Notes: generated by a model from the sequence alone, not told the origin. 64,000 nucleotides of DNA from Bacteroidota bacterium (GCA_030681615.1 JAUXSA010000001.1:1-64000), one strand, 5' to 3'. Numbered from the stretch's first letter, positions 20,786-31,340 are shown. Translations and numbers: made by a program.

Positions 20786-21094
20786 CTCATGCCAAAATTT
20801 TCCTTTCATTAATACAACATCATTTTTTTTGAAATTTATTTTTTGGAACAACCCTATATTTGTTAAGTACTGTGAAAATAAGCCTTCCGGCCATAGCACA
20901 AAATTTTCTTCATGTAAAATGGTGACTTCTTCATTTTCTTTCTTTACCATTTTCATTTTTAATTGATTGATAATCAAACGGTTTTTATGTGCGCAACATC
21001 CCTACATCTTTTCGCAACGTCCCATAACATGTTTTTTTTGCTTTGGACAGACATTTGTACCCATAAACCCAAACCAATTAAAAACAAATAAAAA

Positions 21095-22402
21095 ATGAAA
21101 ACAACAATTAAAAACGGACTACTACTTTTAGTAATTGTACTAGTTACCATGCTTTCGGGCTGTAAGAAAAAAGACAACAAAACAAACGAACCTGAACCAA
21201 CAACGCCAACCACTCCGGCACCTACTGCGCGGCTGGTTATTGACAATGGTGCACGTTCAATGCCTGTTGGTAACAACATTGCTTATTCGGCTAAATTAGT
21301 TAAGACCGACGGAACAATTCTAACACTTTCAAGCGGTGTTACATGGACCTCTTCAAATGCAAATGCGGGTTCTTTTTCAGGCGGCATATTTACTGCAAGC
21401 GCAGGAGAAATAACCGTTATTAAAGCAAGTTATACTTTGGACGGCGTAACTTATACCGCTGAAGTACCTTTATTGATAGAAATACCAAACACCAGCATTT
21501 TTGCTGTATTGCCATCTGCCATTATTTACCAGGCAGGCACAGAAACCATCCAATTAGAAACTGTTTACATAGGTAGTGGTTCTGCCAGTTATGTTTTTTC
21601 GTCTGATAATACTGGTGTTGCATCGGTTTCATCAACAGGTGTTGTTTCTTTTCATGCTGCAGGCAATGCGGTAATAAATGTAGCGGCAACTATTAACGGA
21701 CAAACAAGCAACGTTAAAGTTCCTGTTTTAGTAGTTGGTGCTCCTGCAGTTGTTTTACCAATTGCAAAAGTAGTTGTTACGCCAAAAAATATGGAAATGT
21801 TTAAAAGCGAAACACAACAGTACATTGCAAAAGCTTATGATTCTAACGGTAATGATGTAAGTGCTAATTATACTTTTAACTGGTCGGTAAGTCCAAAAGA
21901 TGCAGATTTTCCAACGCCGGTTTCAATTAGTTCTACAGGTTTGGTAACTGCAAATAATCTTGGCGGTGCTTATGTTACTGCAGTTGCAGCAGGCATTAAT
22001 GGCCAGGCAGAATTAACGGTTAATCCTGATACAGTAATTATGGTGACACCTTTTTACGTTTCGTTGGGAGGCTTTGATCCTATTACCTTTCAGCCAAACC
22101 CTACTAGTCAAAACTTAACCGCAACAACTTACAAGATCGACAGAAATGCTTACAAAGCCGGCCAGGCTAATTTCTTAACGCAGATCACAAATCCTTCAAA
22201 CCTTACGTGGACATTGCCTTTAACAGGTATTCCGGTAATTGATAGTTTTTATGATATAGTTGATCTAAGTAACCAGACTTCATCAGGCGCAACCGTAACT
22301 AAAAAATCAAGTGTTACCGGTGCCGGCTCTACCTTTGTTGTTGCTCATGTTCCGGGTACAGGTGTTGAACCTGGAATTTCAGCAATAACAGTTATGCCAT
22401 AA
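21095..22402 (+). CDS. Lipoprotein with bacterial Ig-like (BIG2-type) domains
   Basis: Lipobox LLVIVLVTMLSGCKKK; repeated VTWTSSNANAGSFSGGIFTA / YVFSSDNTGVASVSSTGVVSFHAAGNAVI patterns. Confidence 0.8.
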   Translation: MKTTIKNGLLLLVIVLVTMLSGCKKKDNKTNEPEPTTPTTPAPTARLVIDNGARSMPVGNNIAYSAKLVKTDGTILTLSSGVTWTSSNANAGSFSGGIFTASAGEITVIKASYTLDGVTYTAEVPLLIEIPNTSIFAVLPSAIIYQAGTETIQLETVYIGSGSASYVFSSDNTGVASVSSTGVVSFHAAGNAVINVAATINGQTSNVKVPVLVVGAPAVVLPIAKVVVTPKNMEMFKSETQQYIAKAYDSNGNDVSANYTFNWSVSPKDADFPTPVSISSTGLVTANNLGGAYVTAVAAGINGQAELTVNPDTVIMVTPFYVSLGGFDPITFQPNPTSQNLTATTYKIDRNAYKAGQANFLTQITNPSNLTWTLPLTGIPVIDSFYDIVDLSNQTSSGATVTKKSSVTGAGSTFVVAHVPGTGVEPGISAITVMP

Positions 22403-22413
22403 ATAATGGGTAG

Positions 22414-22468
22414 CAGGAAGTGAAAAAGCGTTGGCGTTTTTTTTGTACGGCGCCAACGTTTCTTCCTG
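22414..22468 (+). terminator. Long hairpin downstream of the Ig-like lipoprotein gene (possible terminator)
   Basis: caggaag...gcgttggcg / cgccaacg..cttcctg arms with T-run in the loop. Confidence 0.5.
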
Positions 22469-22510
22469 TGCCAGCTCAAGAATATTTTTTTAAAGTTTGT
22501 TTAATTAAAA

Positions 22511-22538
22511 CACGGAGTTCAAAAGACTCCGTGTTTTT
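22511..22538 (+). terminator. Rho-independent terminator
   Basis: cacggagt-tcaaaag-actccgtg followed by tttttt. Confidence 0.85.
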
Positions 22539-22624
22539 TATTTGGGCTTTTAATTGTGAAAAAAACAGAAAATCCCCTTTTCCGCTTTATAAAACAGATC
22601 TTTGGTAGTATATTTATACTTACT

Positions 22625-22656
22625 ATTCCCCTTTTTAAACGGGGTAGGGTGATTAA
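22625..22656. repeat. Short C/G-run inverted repeat (CCCCTTTTT..GGGGTAGGGT family)
   Basis: attccccctttttaaacggggtagggtgatt-like unit, resembling the units at 31341 and 31406. Confidence 0.5.
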
Positions 22657-22661
22657 TTAAC

Positions 22662-24500
22662 ATGATTTTTTTTCAAAGAATTATTTTCGCAATTATAATT
22701 GTACTTTTTGTACAAACCAATGCGTTTGCCCAAAAACCAACAAATAATGCCGATAAATTAGCTCTGCAATATTTCGAGAAAAAAGAATATGAAAAAGCCA
22801 ACGAATATTTTGAGGAACTCTACGATAGAAACTCTGAAGCCTGGTATATTTATTATTATAAAAGTTTAATGGGCGCCAAAGATCTTTCACGAGCAGAAAA
22901 GATCACCAAAAAACAACTAAAACAAAATAAGAATAATGTTTACCTCTACGTTTATTTGGGAAGGATCTACAAATTACAAAACGAAGAGAAGAAAGAAAAA
23001 GAAGCCTACGAAAAAGCGTTGAAAGAATTATTAGCTGTACAGCCTTTTATTCAAACGTTGGCAAATGCGTTTGTAGAAGATGGTTTGTATGATTACGCTA
23101 TTGAAACTTATAACAAAGGAAGAAAAATCACACCTGACTATCCTTACTTTTACGAGCGCGCCGATGTTTACAAACAAAAGAACGATCTTAAATCAATGAT
23201 AAACGAATACCTTGATGCATTGGAGTTTAGGGATACAGAGATAGGTTCGGTACAAGGCAATTTGCAGAATTCTTTAGGTTATGATGATGCCGAAGGTGGA
23301 ATCAACAACCCTTTATTAAAACAGGAATTGCAAAAACGTATTCAGAAAAGTCCGGATAAAATTATTTTATCTGAGTTCTTGATCTTCATCCAGAAACAAC
23401 AAAAAGATTTTGAAGGCGCATTTGTACAATCAAGAGCATTAGATAAACGTTTGAGAGAAGATGGTCACCGCATTTTTGAGCTGGCTAAAATTTGCACCTC
23501 TAACCAACAATGGGAAACCGCCAAACGTTGTTACGATTACATTATAGAAAAAGGCACAAACAATTTGTATTACGACGCTGCTGTTATTGACGGAATGAAC
23601 GTGGAATATTTAGCCGTTACTTTAAAACAACAACCAACGCGCGAAGAATTATTAGCATTGGAGCAAAAGTTGGCTTCAGCAAACGAAAAATACAAGAGCA
23701 CTTCGTTGAACGCACAAATAGTAAAGAACCTGGCTTCTTTAAAAGCATTTTATTTAAATAAAGGCGGTGATGCTATTTTATTATTACAGAATTTTATTGA
23801 GCAACCCGGTATGGACAACATGGCCAAAGCAGATTTTAAAATTTTGTTAGGCGATACGTACATTCTTACCGGCGAAATTTGGGAAGCGTCTTTATTATAC
23901 TCGCAGGTAGAAAAGGATTTTAAATACGAGGCTATTGGGCAAGAAGCAAAATTCCGCAATGCTAAATTAAGTTTTTATGCCGGCGATTTTGCCTGGGCAA
24001 AAACACAAGCAGATGTTTTGAAGGGTGCTACCACAAAATTAATTGCGAACGATGCGTTGAATTTATCGCTGATAATTACTGATGCCATTGGTGTTGATAC
24101 AAATGATGTGCCCTTAAGATTATTTGCAAGTGCCGAGTTAATGTCGGTGCAACATAAATACAACGAGGCTATTGCGCGTATGGATAGCATTAATCTATTA
24201 TTCAGCACCAATACTTTGGGCGATGATATTAATTATAGCAAAGCACAAATTTACATGTCGTTAGGAAAGTATGCTGAGGCAGAAGCTATGTATAAAAATA
24301 TTTTGGAATATTACGGCACCGAATTATATGGCGATGATGCGCAATTTAAATTAGCCGAATTGTACGAAAAAAATCTTAACGATAAAGAAAAAGCAAAAGC
24401 ATCTTACCAGGATGTATTGACCAAATATCCTGGCAGCATTTATACAGTAGAGGCTCGCAAACGTTTTAGGGAACTAAGAGGGGATAATTTGAATAATTAA
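22662..24500 (+). CDS. Tetratricopeptide repeat protein (secreted)
   Basis: Signal peptide IIFAIIIVLFVQTNAFAQ; multiple TPR units (YLYVYLGRIYKLQNEEKKEKEAYEKAL, AQIYMSLGKYAEAEAMYKNIL). Confidence 0.85.
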   Translation: MIFFQRIIFAIIIVLFVQTNAFAQKPTNNADKLALQYFEKKEYEKANEYFEELYDRNSEAWYIYYYKSLMGAKDLSRAEKITKKQLKQNKNNVYLYVYLGRIYKLQNEEKKEKEAYEKALKELLAVQPFIQTLANAFVEDGLYDYAIETYNKGRKITPDYPYFYERADVYKQKNDLKSMINEYLDALEFRDTEIGSVQGNLQNSLGYDDAEGGINNPLLKQELQKRIQKSPDKIILSEFLIFIQKQQKDFEGAFVQSRALDKRLREDGHRIFELAKICTSNQQWETAKRCYDYIIEKGTNNLYYDAAVIDGMNVEYLAVTLKQQPTREELLALEQKLASANEKYKSTSLNAQIVKNLASLKAFYLNKGGDAILLLQNFIEQPGMDNMAKADFKILLGDTYILTGEIWEASLLYSQVEKDFKYEAIGQEAKFRNAKLSFYAGDFAWAKTQADVLKGATTKLIANDALNLSLIITDAIGVDTNDVPLRLFASAELMSVQHKYNEAIARMDSINLLFSTNTLGDDINYSKAQIYMSLGKYAEAEAMYKNILEYYGTELYGDDAQFKLAELYEKNLNDKEKAKASYQDVLTKYPGSIYTVEARKRFRELRGDNLNN

Positions 24501-24542
24501 TTTATTTTTTAAACTAACGATATTTAGGTCATTTAATGCCGT

Positions 24543-26672
24543 ATGAATCGTTGTGTTTTTATTTTTCTAATAGTCTCATCTGTTTTAAGATCACAAACAG
24601 ATAGCTTACAAAAAGCTTTGCTAAGGTGGGAAGCAAAACCTAATTATCAAAAAGATACAAATTATATTTTAAACCTTAATTTGCTTGCAGAGGCTCTTTG
24701 GAAAAAAGAGCAATTGAACGATGCCGCTATTTACTCTAAAAGAGCATTAGCATTAGCAAAGCCACTTAATTATTTATTAGGTATTAGTAATGCTTACAAT
24801 AGCACCGGTATTATTTACTGGTACAAAGGGCAATTCGATTCTGCCATTTATTCTTTTGAAAGCGCACTTCCTATTTTTATTAAAATAAACAATAAAAAAG
24901 GTGTTGCCAGCAGCTTAAACAATATTGGTATGCTAAGTGCTATGAAAGGCGATTTTCCAAATGCACTCTCGTATTTTTTTAAAGCATTAAAGATACATGA
25001 AGAAAATAATAATTTAGGCGGACAATCCGGTTGTTGCAACAACATTGGCATTATTTATAAAGACCTTAAAGAATATGATAAATCGTTGGTATATTATCAT
25101 AAGTCAATTGAAATAGATACAAAACAAAAGAACACACTTGGCGTTAGCAATACACTTATTAACCTGGGTGTGATCTACGATCTTAAAGGGATGCCGGATT
25201 CGGCTATGATCCAGTATCAGCGGTCACTCGGTCTGCATAAGCAATTAAATGCTACAACTGGCTTAAGTACCCTTTACATTAATATTGCAAAGATTTACCT
25301 TGCAAGAAAAGATTACGGCAAAGCAGAAGATAATTTTAAAGCAGCTATTGAAAATTCAAAGATCAATGATGAAAGATCTAAGGCGGCGGAGGGTTATGCA
25401 CAATTGGGAGCGCTTTACGTTATTACTAATAAATTAGGTCCTTGCCTTGAGAATTTGAAAAGAGCAGAGGCGCTTGCGAATGAGTTGGATGCAACACTAA
25501 TTAAAAAAGAAGTTGCAAAAGCGTTTTGGGAGTATTATAAAAAAACAAACAACCCAGTCTTGGCTTTAAAATATATGGAAGCTTATGCCAACATAAAGGA
25601 TTCCTTATACTCCGCTGATGTACGTGAATCGGCACTTACAACACAGTTGCAATATGAGTTCGAGAAAAAACAATTAATAGACTCAATGAAGTATGAAAAA
25701 ATTACTGCTAAAAAAGACATTGAATTAGCAGATCAAAAAGTGGTGCTTGCAAAAGAAAGAACAACAAAATATTTACTTTTTGCGGGCCTTGCTTTCTTAT
25801 TAATAATTGCCTTTGTTGCCTTTAAAGCTTACGCAAATAAAAAAGCCGCTAATAAAGAAATATCTGCTCAAAAAGAATTGATCCAGGCGCAAAAAGGCAT
25901 AGTAGAGGAAAAGCAAAAAGAGATTCTTGATAGTATAAATTATGCAAGACGATTGCAAAATGCCATATTGCCTTCGGACAAAACTTTAAGTAGTTACATC
26001 TCTAAACATTTTGTGCTTTACAAACCAAAAGATATTGTTGCAGGAGATTTTTATTGGGCAGAGTCGGTTAATGGCATAACATTTATTGCTGCGGCAGATT
26101 GCACAGGCCATGGTGTGCCGGGAGCTATGGTTAGCGTGGTTTGTCATAATGCATTAAACAGAGCTTTACTTGAATTTGGTTTACGCGAGCCGGGCAAGAT
26201 CTTAGATAAAACGCGTGAACTGGTAGAAGAAACATTTAGTAAAAGTGATAGTGATGTAAAAGATGGAATGGACATTTCTTTATGCAGCATTAAAACAAAT
26301 GCCGATAAAAAAGTAACAGTAAAATGGGCCGGTGCTAATAATTCATTATGGTATTTTTCGGATTCGTTATTTCACGAAATTAAAGCACACAAACAAGCAA
26401 TAGGTAAAACGGAAAGCGCGACGGATTTCCCTACGCATGAATTACAATTGAAAGAGGGCGATAGTTTATACTTGTACACAGACGGTTTTGCTGATCAGTT
26501 TGGAGGGTCAAGAGGAAAAAAATTCAAATCAAAAAAATTGCAGGAAACTATTTCTGAATTAATAGCTAAACCTGTGGCTGAACAAAAAAACAAACTGGCC
26601 AATACTTTTGAAAGCTGGAAAGGTACATTAGAACAGATAGATGATGTAACAATTATCGGCATCGTTTTATAA
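24543..26672 (+). CDS. TPR + TM + SpoIIE/PP2C-type phosphatase
   Basis: TPRs (ASSLNNIGMLSAMKGDFPNALSYFFKAL), TM region, VAGDFYW, DCTGHGVPGAMVSVV, YLYTDGFADQFGG. Confidence 0.85.
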   Translation: MNRCVFIFLIVSSVLRSQTDSLQKALLRWEAKPNYQKDTNYILNLNLLAEALWKKEQLNDAAIYSKRALALAKPLNYLLGISNAYNSTGIIYWYKGQFDSAIYSFESALPIFIKINNKKGVASSLNNIGMLSAMKGDFPNALSYFFKALKIHEENNNLGGQSGCCNNIGIIYKDLKEYDKSLVYYHKSIEIDTKQKNTLGVSNTLINLGVIYDLKGMPDSAMIQYQRSLGLHKQLNATTGLSTLYINIAKIYLARKDYGKAEDNFKAAIENSKINDERSKAAEGYAQLGALYVITNKLGPCLENLKRAEALANELDATLIKKEVAKAFWEYYKKTNNPVLALKYMEAYANIKDSLYSADVRESALTTQLQYEFEKKQLIDSMKYEKITAKKDIELADQKVVLAKERTTKYLLFAGLAFLLIIAFVAFKAYANKKAANKEISAQKELIQAQKGIVEEKQKEILDSINYARRLQNAILPSDKTLSSYISKHFVLYKPKDIVAGDFYWAESVNGITFIAAADCTGHGVPGAMVSVVCHNALNRALLEFGLREPGKILDKTRELVEETFSKSDSDVKDGMDISLCSIKTNADKKVTVKWAGANNSLWYFSDSLFHEIKAHKQAIGKTESATDFPTHELQLKEGDSLYLYTDGFADQFGGSRGKKFKSKKLQETISELIAKPVAEQKNKLANTFESWKGTLEQIDDVTIIGIVL

Positions 26673-26673
26673 A

Positions 26674-27741
26674 TTAGTGCCGGATACTTGCATTTAAAGC
26701 CGCAAGAAGGGCATTCGCTTTTAGCAAACATTCATCGTATTCTTTTTCAGGTTCGCATAAATAAGTAATGGCGCTTCCAACGGCAATGGATAAACGTTTT
26801 GTTTTTTGGTTGTAAAAAATGCTGCGGATGTTTACAGCTAAAGTATAATTTTCTTTCTCGTCAATAATGCCCATAGCACCTGAGTAATTTTTTCGTTCAA
26901 AGTCCTCAAACTCATCTATTAGTTGCATGGCCCGTAGTTTGGGCGCTCCCGTCATACTGGCCATTGGGAAGGTAGCTTCTATAATATTTTCGAAACTTGT
27001 ATTTTCTTTTAATTCGCAACTAACAGTGCTCACCATTTGATGAACCGTTTCAAATGTTTCAATGTTGTATAATTTATTTACATGCACAGTTCCTTTTTTT
27101 GCTACCTGCGAAAGATCGTTGCGCGCTACATCAACAGCCATAACATTTTCGGTACGTTCTTTTAAATTATTGTATAAATTATTTTTTAATGTTTCGTCTT
27201 CTTCCTTTGTCTGCCCGCGTTTGGCCGTACCTTTAATAGGTTTGGTATAAAGCATGTTATCTTCTTTTTTTAAAAATAATTCCGGGCTTGCGCTGATGAT
27301 AAACTCATCATCTAATTTTACCAACGAAGCATAAGGCGCTTTGCTGATCCCATTCAATTTTATAAAAACAGAAAGAGGATCTATCTCAACGTCATCTGCA
27401 AAAAATTCAATACAATAATTTATCTCGTAAATATTGCCTTGTTGTATGTGTTCTTTTAAATCAATTAAATTTTGAATGTATTTTTCCTTAGAAGTTTTCG
27501 AGTTTAATATAATTGGTTTTTGTTGCGCATTAGTTTCAGGTAATTCTATCTCGGTCTTTTTTAACATTTCGTAAAATAATGGCTGAGGTTTTCTTATTTG
27601 GGGGTTTAGATAAGGTAATAAAACGAACGAATGGGCTTTAAACTCTATAGACGGAACGAGGCCATAAAGACTGAAAAAGCTATCGTTTTTGCCCATTTTG
27701 CTTAATAAAAAGCAGCTTAAAGTGTTAAAAGGAGAGTTCAC
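26674..27741 (-). CDS. pabB: Chorismate-binding enzyme, aminodeoxychorismate synthase component I-like
   Basis: KPIKGTAKRGQTKEEDETL, ENVMAVDVARNDLSQVAKKGTV, ATFPMASMTGAPKLRAMQLIDEFE, YSGAMGIIDEKENY. GTG start. Confidence 0.8.
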   Translation of the reverse strand: MNSPFNTLSCFLLSKMGKNDSFFSLYGLVPSIEFKAHSFVLLPYLNPQIRKPQPLFYEMLKKTEIELPETNAQQKPIILNSKTSKEKYIQNLIDLKEHIQQGNIYEINYCIEFFADDVEIDPLSVFIKLNGISKAPYASLVKLDDEFIISASPELFLKKEDNMLYTKPIKGTAKRGQTKEEDETLKNNLYNNLKERTENVMAVDVARNDLSQVAKKGTVHVNKLYNIETFETVHQMVSTVSCELKENTSFENIIEATFPMASMTGAPKLRAMQLIDEFEDFERKNYSGAMGIIDEKENYTLAVNIRSIFYNQKTKRLSIAVGSAITYLCEPEKEYDECLLKANALLAALNASIRH

Positions 27742-27863
27742 GCATTAAAATTAGCTATTTATTGAGTGAAAAACTCAATTTTTTTAGTGGACAATTTCGT
27801 ATTTATACCTAATTTCATTAACTTCAAGGGTAATATTTAATAAAGGCGTAAGCAGAAAACCAT

Positions 27864-30074
27864 ATGAATAAAAGTTTTGTTTTATTATTATTAATTTTCT
27901 TTGATCTCTGTGTTTTTGCACAAAGCACTTCTATGGTGGCCACTACACCAAACTATACATCATTTGCCATCCCGTCTCAAACTATTATTACTTCACAGCT
28001 TAATAGCGAAACTCCTATAGCTTATCATAGCAATCCTGATTATGGCGTTTTGCCTTTAAATGCGCCCTGCGACGAATGCGTAGAGCTGATCAATAAAAGA
28101 ACAGATTACGCAAGAGAATTTGTTGAGGGAACGAAAGTGTATAGTCAAACAGGTTATAATAAAATTAACTATGTTGATAGTAACGGGTATTACCGCGAGA
28201 TCAATTATTATCTTTACCCAACAAGCCAGACCGATGTTTATGCTTCTTTAAAGCAACCGGTGCCAACATATGTAGATGCAGGAAATAAAAAGCTGGTGAT
28301 CAATTATGATGGCAACCGTTTTGAGTTTGCCAGAAATTTAAAATTGATCTTCCAGGATTCTTTAGGGTTTAAATCAATATTGGCGCTTGCTAACTGGAGC
28401 CAGGTAAATGTTGGAAAAGAGGGCGTTTTTGTAACCAATATTTTTCCGGATATAGATTTTGAGGCCAGGGTAATGGAGGGAAGTTTTAAAACATCATTTA
28501 TTATTAAGATGGCGCAAGCAATTCCTTCAAAGGGTTGGTTAATTGTTTCAGATGATCTTAACGAAAATTTTACACCTTCATATAATTATTCAAGTGCGCC
28601 GGATGTGGACGGAAAAGTTAATGGCAATCTTTTTATTAATGCGCCAAACAATAAAAACTTTGCAGTTCTACAAGGTATTATTGCCGGAAGCAAACGCGGG
28701 AATTATCACCCTCTTTACTACCGTATGATCTCAAATACATTGGAGTTAATGTCAAACTCAACCTGGTTAAATGATACGGCAACCAAATATCCTGTTTCAA
28801 TAGATCCGGTAGTAACAAATGCTAATACACTGGCACAGGCTGCTATTACAGGCTCTGGTTTAAATAATGCGGGATCATTTGTTGGTTCTTGTTCTTACAA
28901 TTTAACGGTTGCAAGGCCACCTAATTGCACAATAAATGGAGTTAACTGGTCATTTAATTACATTGCGCAAAACGGCGCGGCAAGAAATGAAGGCGCTGTA
29001 GATTTTTTGCATGGCGCTTGCAGAAGCCCCGCGGGTGCTGGCTTTTTTTGGTTTTGTAATGTTGTAACTGCAGGGCAGTGTAATGGTGTAAATGTATCTA
29101 CTGGAACAGATCTTACTTCTTGTATATCTCCAATAGCAGCTTGTTCAGGAAATCTAACTTTTACAATGCGTTTTTATGATAGATTTGCAGGTGCTACATG
29201 CTCTAATTTTTTTATTGGTGCGAATTCGGCTTGGACGATGACCTTGCTAGGAAATAATCTACAAACATTAGGAAATACTGCAACAGGTAATGGAAGTACT
29301 ACGCAGGCAGCAACTTGTTATGCAAACACAACGATGAATCCGGCCGCATCAAATGGTGTTCCGGGTTATACTTATTTGTGGAGCAGTGGACAAACTTCTT
29401 CTACATTAAATTACATGCCTACCGCCCCAGGCAGTACTGTTTTTACCTGCAATGTAACAGATGCTTGCGGGATAACAAGAGTAGCTACTTTTACAATTAC
29501 CAACAATTGTGTTTTACCAATAGAACTGAAAGATTATACAGCAACGTATACCGGTAATTATACAAACATTAACTGGACAACCATTTCAGAAAAAAATTCA
29601 GAATATTTTACGATCGAAAGATCTGTAAATGGAACAGATTATGTTTTGCTTGAAAAAATTACCGCTGCCGGCTCAAGTAATTCGCAAAAAGATTATAATG
29701 TAAAAGATCATTCTCCAAATAAAAAAGGTATAAATTATTACAGATTAAAACAATTTGATATTGGCGGCATAGAAAAATACAGCAAAATAATTACGATGGA
29801 AATTATTGAAGAATCGCTGGAAGTTTTGCTGATCCCAAACCCAGCAGCTAATGATCTTGATGTTGAATTATCTGATAATTTTATTGGCAAAACAGTTACT
29901 ATTCAGCTGTATGATATTATGGGTAAAAAACATATCCTTAAGCAAAACATTCCTATTACCAGCGAAACAAAAACAACGCGTTTAAATATTGGTGAGCTTC
30001 CACCGGGTACTTATTTTATAAATGTAATTACCGAAGATCTTACGATCTATAAGAACAAGTTGATCAAATTTTAA
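27864..30074 (+). CDS. Secreted protein with T9SS type A C-terminal sorting domain
   Basis: Signal peptide; C-term LIPNPAANDLDVELSDNFIGKTVTIQLYDIMGKK...GELPPGTYFINVITEDLTIYKNKLIKF. Confidence 0.85.
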   Translation: MNKSFVLLLLIFFDLCVFAQSTSMVATTPNYTSFAIPSQTIITSQLNSETPIAYHSNPDYGVLPLNAPCDECVELINKRTDYAREFVEGTKVYSQTGYNKINYVDSNGYYREINYYLYPTSQTDVYASLKQPVPTYVDAGNKKLVINYDGNRFEFARNLKLIFQDSLGFKSILALANWSQVNVGKEGVFVTNIFPDIDFEARVMEGSFKTSFIIKMAQAIPSKGWLIVSDDLNENFTPSYNYSSAPDVDGKVNGNLFINAPNNKNFAVLQGIIAGSKRGNYHPLYYRMISNTLELMSNSTWLNDTATKYPVSIDPVVTNANTLAQAAITGSGLNNAGSFVGSCSYNLTVARPPNCTINGVNWSFNYIAQNGAARNEGAVDFLHGACRSPAGAGFFWFCNVVTAGQCNGVNVSTGTDLTSCISPIAACSGNLTFTMRFYDRFAGATCSNFFIGANSAWTMTLLGNNLQTLGNTATGNGSTTQAATCYANTTMNPAASNGVPGYTYLWSSGQTSSTLNYMPTAPGSTVFTCNVTDACGITRVATFTITNNCVLPIELKDYTATYTGNYTNINWTTISEKNSEYFTIERSVNGTDYVLLEKITAAGSSNSQKDYNVKDHSPNKKGINYYRLKQFDIGGIEKYSKIITMEIIEESLEVLLIPNPAANDLDVELSDNFIGKTVTIQLYDIMGKKHILKQNIPITSETKTTRLNIGELPPGTYFINVITEDLTIYKNKLIKF

Positions 30075-30715
30075 ATTTTGCCTATCCACTTATAATTTAA
30101 AAATCCGCGTTTGATGTGGTAATTATTACTTAGTTTTTTAAAACTATAATTCTCATAAATCAATTCAACCTGGCCCTGGGTTAAAGATAAAGCGGCATTA
30201 AGATCAATTCCTGCTTTTTGAATGTACCAACTTTGGCACATTAAATTAGTAGTTTTTTCATCGTTGCTAATACTTTGTTCTAAAATAGAAGCTTTGAGAT
30301 TAACCGATTCAAAGGCTGCATTAGCGTGTGGATGTTCAAGTCCAAGTAAATGCCCTAATTCATGTGGGATTGTTCTTTTATTGTTTCCTGAAATAATAGA
30401 CTCAATATGTTTTGGATTTAATTTGATAAGTAAACCTTTAAAATCTGCCTCTGCAGCATTATCATTAGTGATGTAAGGGCTTACGGCAATTACCATTTTA
30501 TTATAAAGCGAGCGAAGATGATATTTATATAAAGGCTTTACATTAACGGTTGTCACTAATTCAAGCTCGCCAAATTTACCTTTATAAACACTTTCTATTT
30601 GTTTTTTTATTGCAGCGGCAAGAATAAAAAGATTTAATGTTTGGTTCGATCTGTTAATGAGAAAAATCTCAAGATCGATCTGAATACGATTCTCTTTTTT
30701 ATTGATAGTAAGCAT
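30071..30715 (-). CDS. Putative metzincin-type zinc metalloprotease
   Basis: HELGHLLGLEH matches HExxHxxGxxH; downstream NLMCQS resembles a Met-turn. No obvious signal peptide. Confidence 0.65.
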   Translation of the reverse strand: MLTINKKENRIQIDLEIFLINRSNQTLNLFILAAAIKKQIESVYKGKFGELELVTTVNVKPLYKYHLRSLYNKMVIAVSPYITNDNAAEADFKGLLIKLNPKHIESIISGNNKRTIPHELGHLLGLEHPHANAAFESVNLKASILEQSISNDEKTTNLMCQSWYIQKAGIDLNAALSLTQGQVELIYENYSFKKLSNNYHIKRGFLNYKWIGKI

Positions 30716-30753
30716 TTCGTATAAAATTAAAAAATAAGCAGTAATTTTATACT

Positions 30754-31329
30754 ATGCATATTGGTTTATTTTTTGGCTCCTTTAATCCTGTTCACATTGG
30801 TCATTTGGCTATTGCAGATTATATGATCAATTATACAGATATGCAACAGATCTGGTTCATGGTGAGTCCGCAAAACCCTTTAAAAAATAAAAATCAATTA
30901 TTAGATCAAAACAACCGTTTGCATTTGGTTAACCTGGCGCTTGATTTTCATCCCACTATTAAAGCAAGTAATTTTGAATTCGATCTGCCACAGCCATCTT
31001 ACACCATTAATACCCTGGTTCGTTTAAAAGAAAAATATCCTGAGCACCAATTCAGTTTAATTATGGGACAGGATAATTTACAGTCCTTTAGTAAATGGAA
31101 AAATTACGAAGAGATCTTAAAACGACATCACATTTACGTTTATCCGCGTCCCGGTTGTACAGCAAGTGAATTCGATACGCATCCGCATGTTCATTTTACA
31201 GAGGCGCCGGTAATGGATATCTCTTCTACGTTTATTCGTAAAGCTATAAAAGAAAAAAAAGACATTCGATTTTTCTTGCACCCAAAAGTTTGGGAAGAAG
31301 TTGATAGCATGGGTTTTTATAAAAAGTGA
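30754..31329 (+). CDS. nadD: Nicotinate-nucleotide adenylyltransferase
   Basis: GLFFGSFNPVHIGHLAIADY, MGQDNLQSFSKWKNYEEIL, DISSTFIRKAIKEKKDIRFFLHPKV. Confidence 0.95.
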   Translation: MHIGLFFGSFNPVHIGHLAIADYMINYTDMQQIWFMVSPQNPLKNKNQLLDQNNRLHLVNLALDFHPTIKASNFEFDLPQPSYTINTLVRLKEKYPEHQFSLIMGQDNLQSFSKWKNYEEILKRHHIYVYPRPGCTASEFDTHPHVHFTEAPVMDISSTFIRKAIKEKKDIRFFLHPKVWEEVDSMGFYKK

Positions 31330-31340
31330 TTACTGGTTCT

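Noticed and set aside
20684-20977. 97-aa - strand ORF
   Set aside because: Much of it is translation of the REP-like palindrome cluster (PYETCFIF..CPYGTTT); no family resemblance.
22420-22608. 62-aa + strand ORF
   Set aside because: Spans two hairpins/terminators; starts at GTG within the hairpin; no coding signature.
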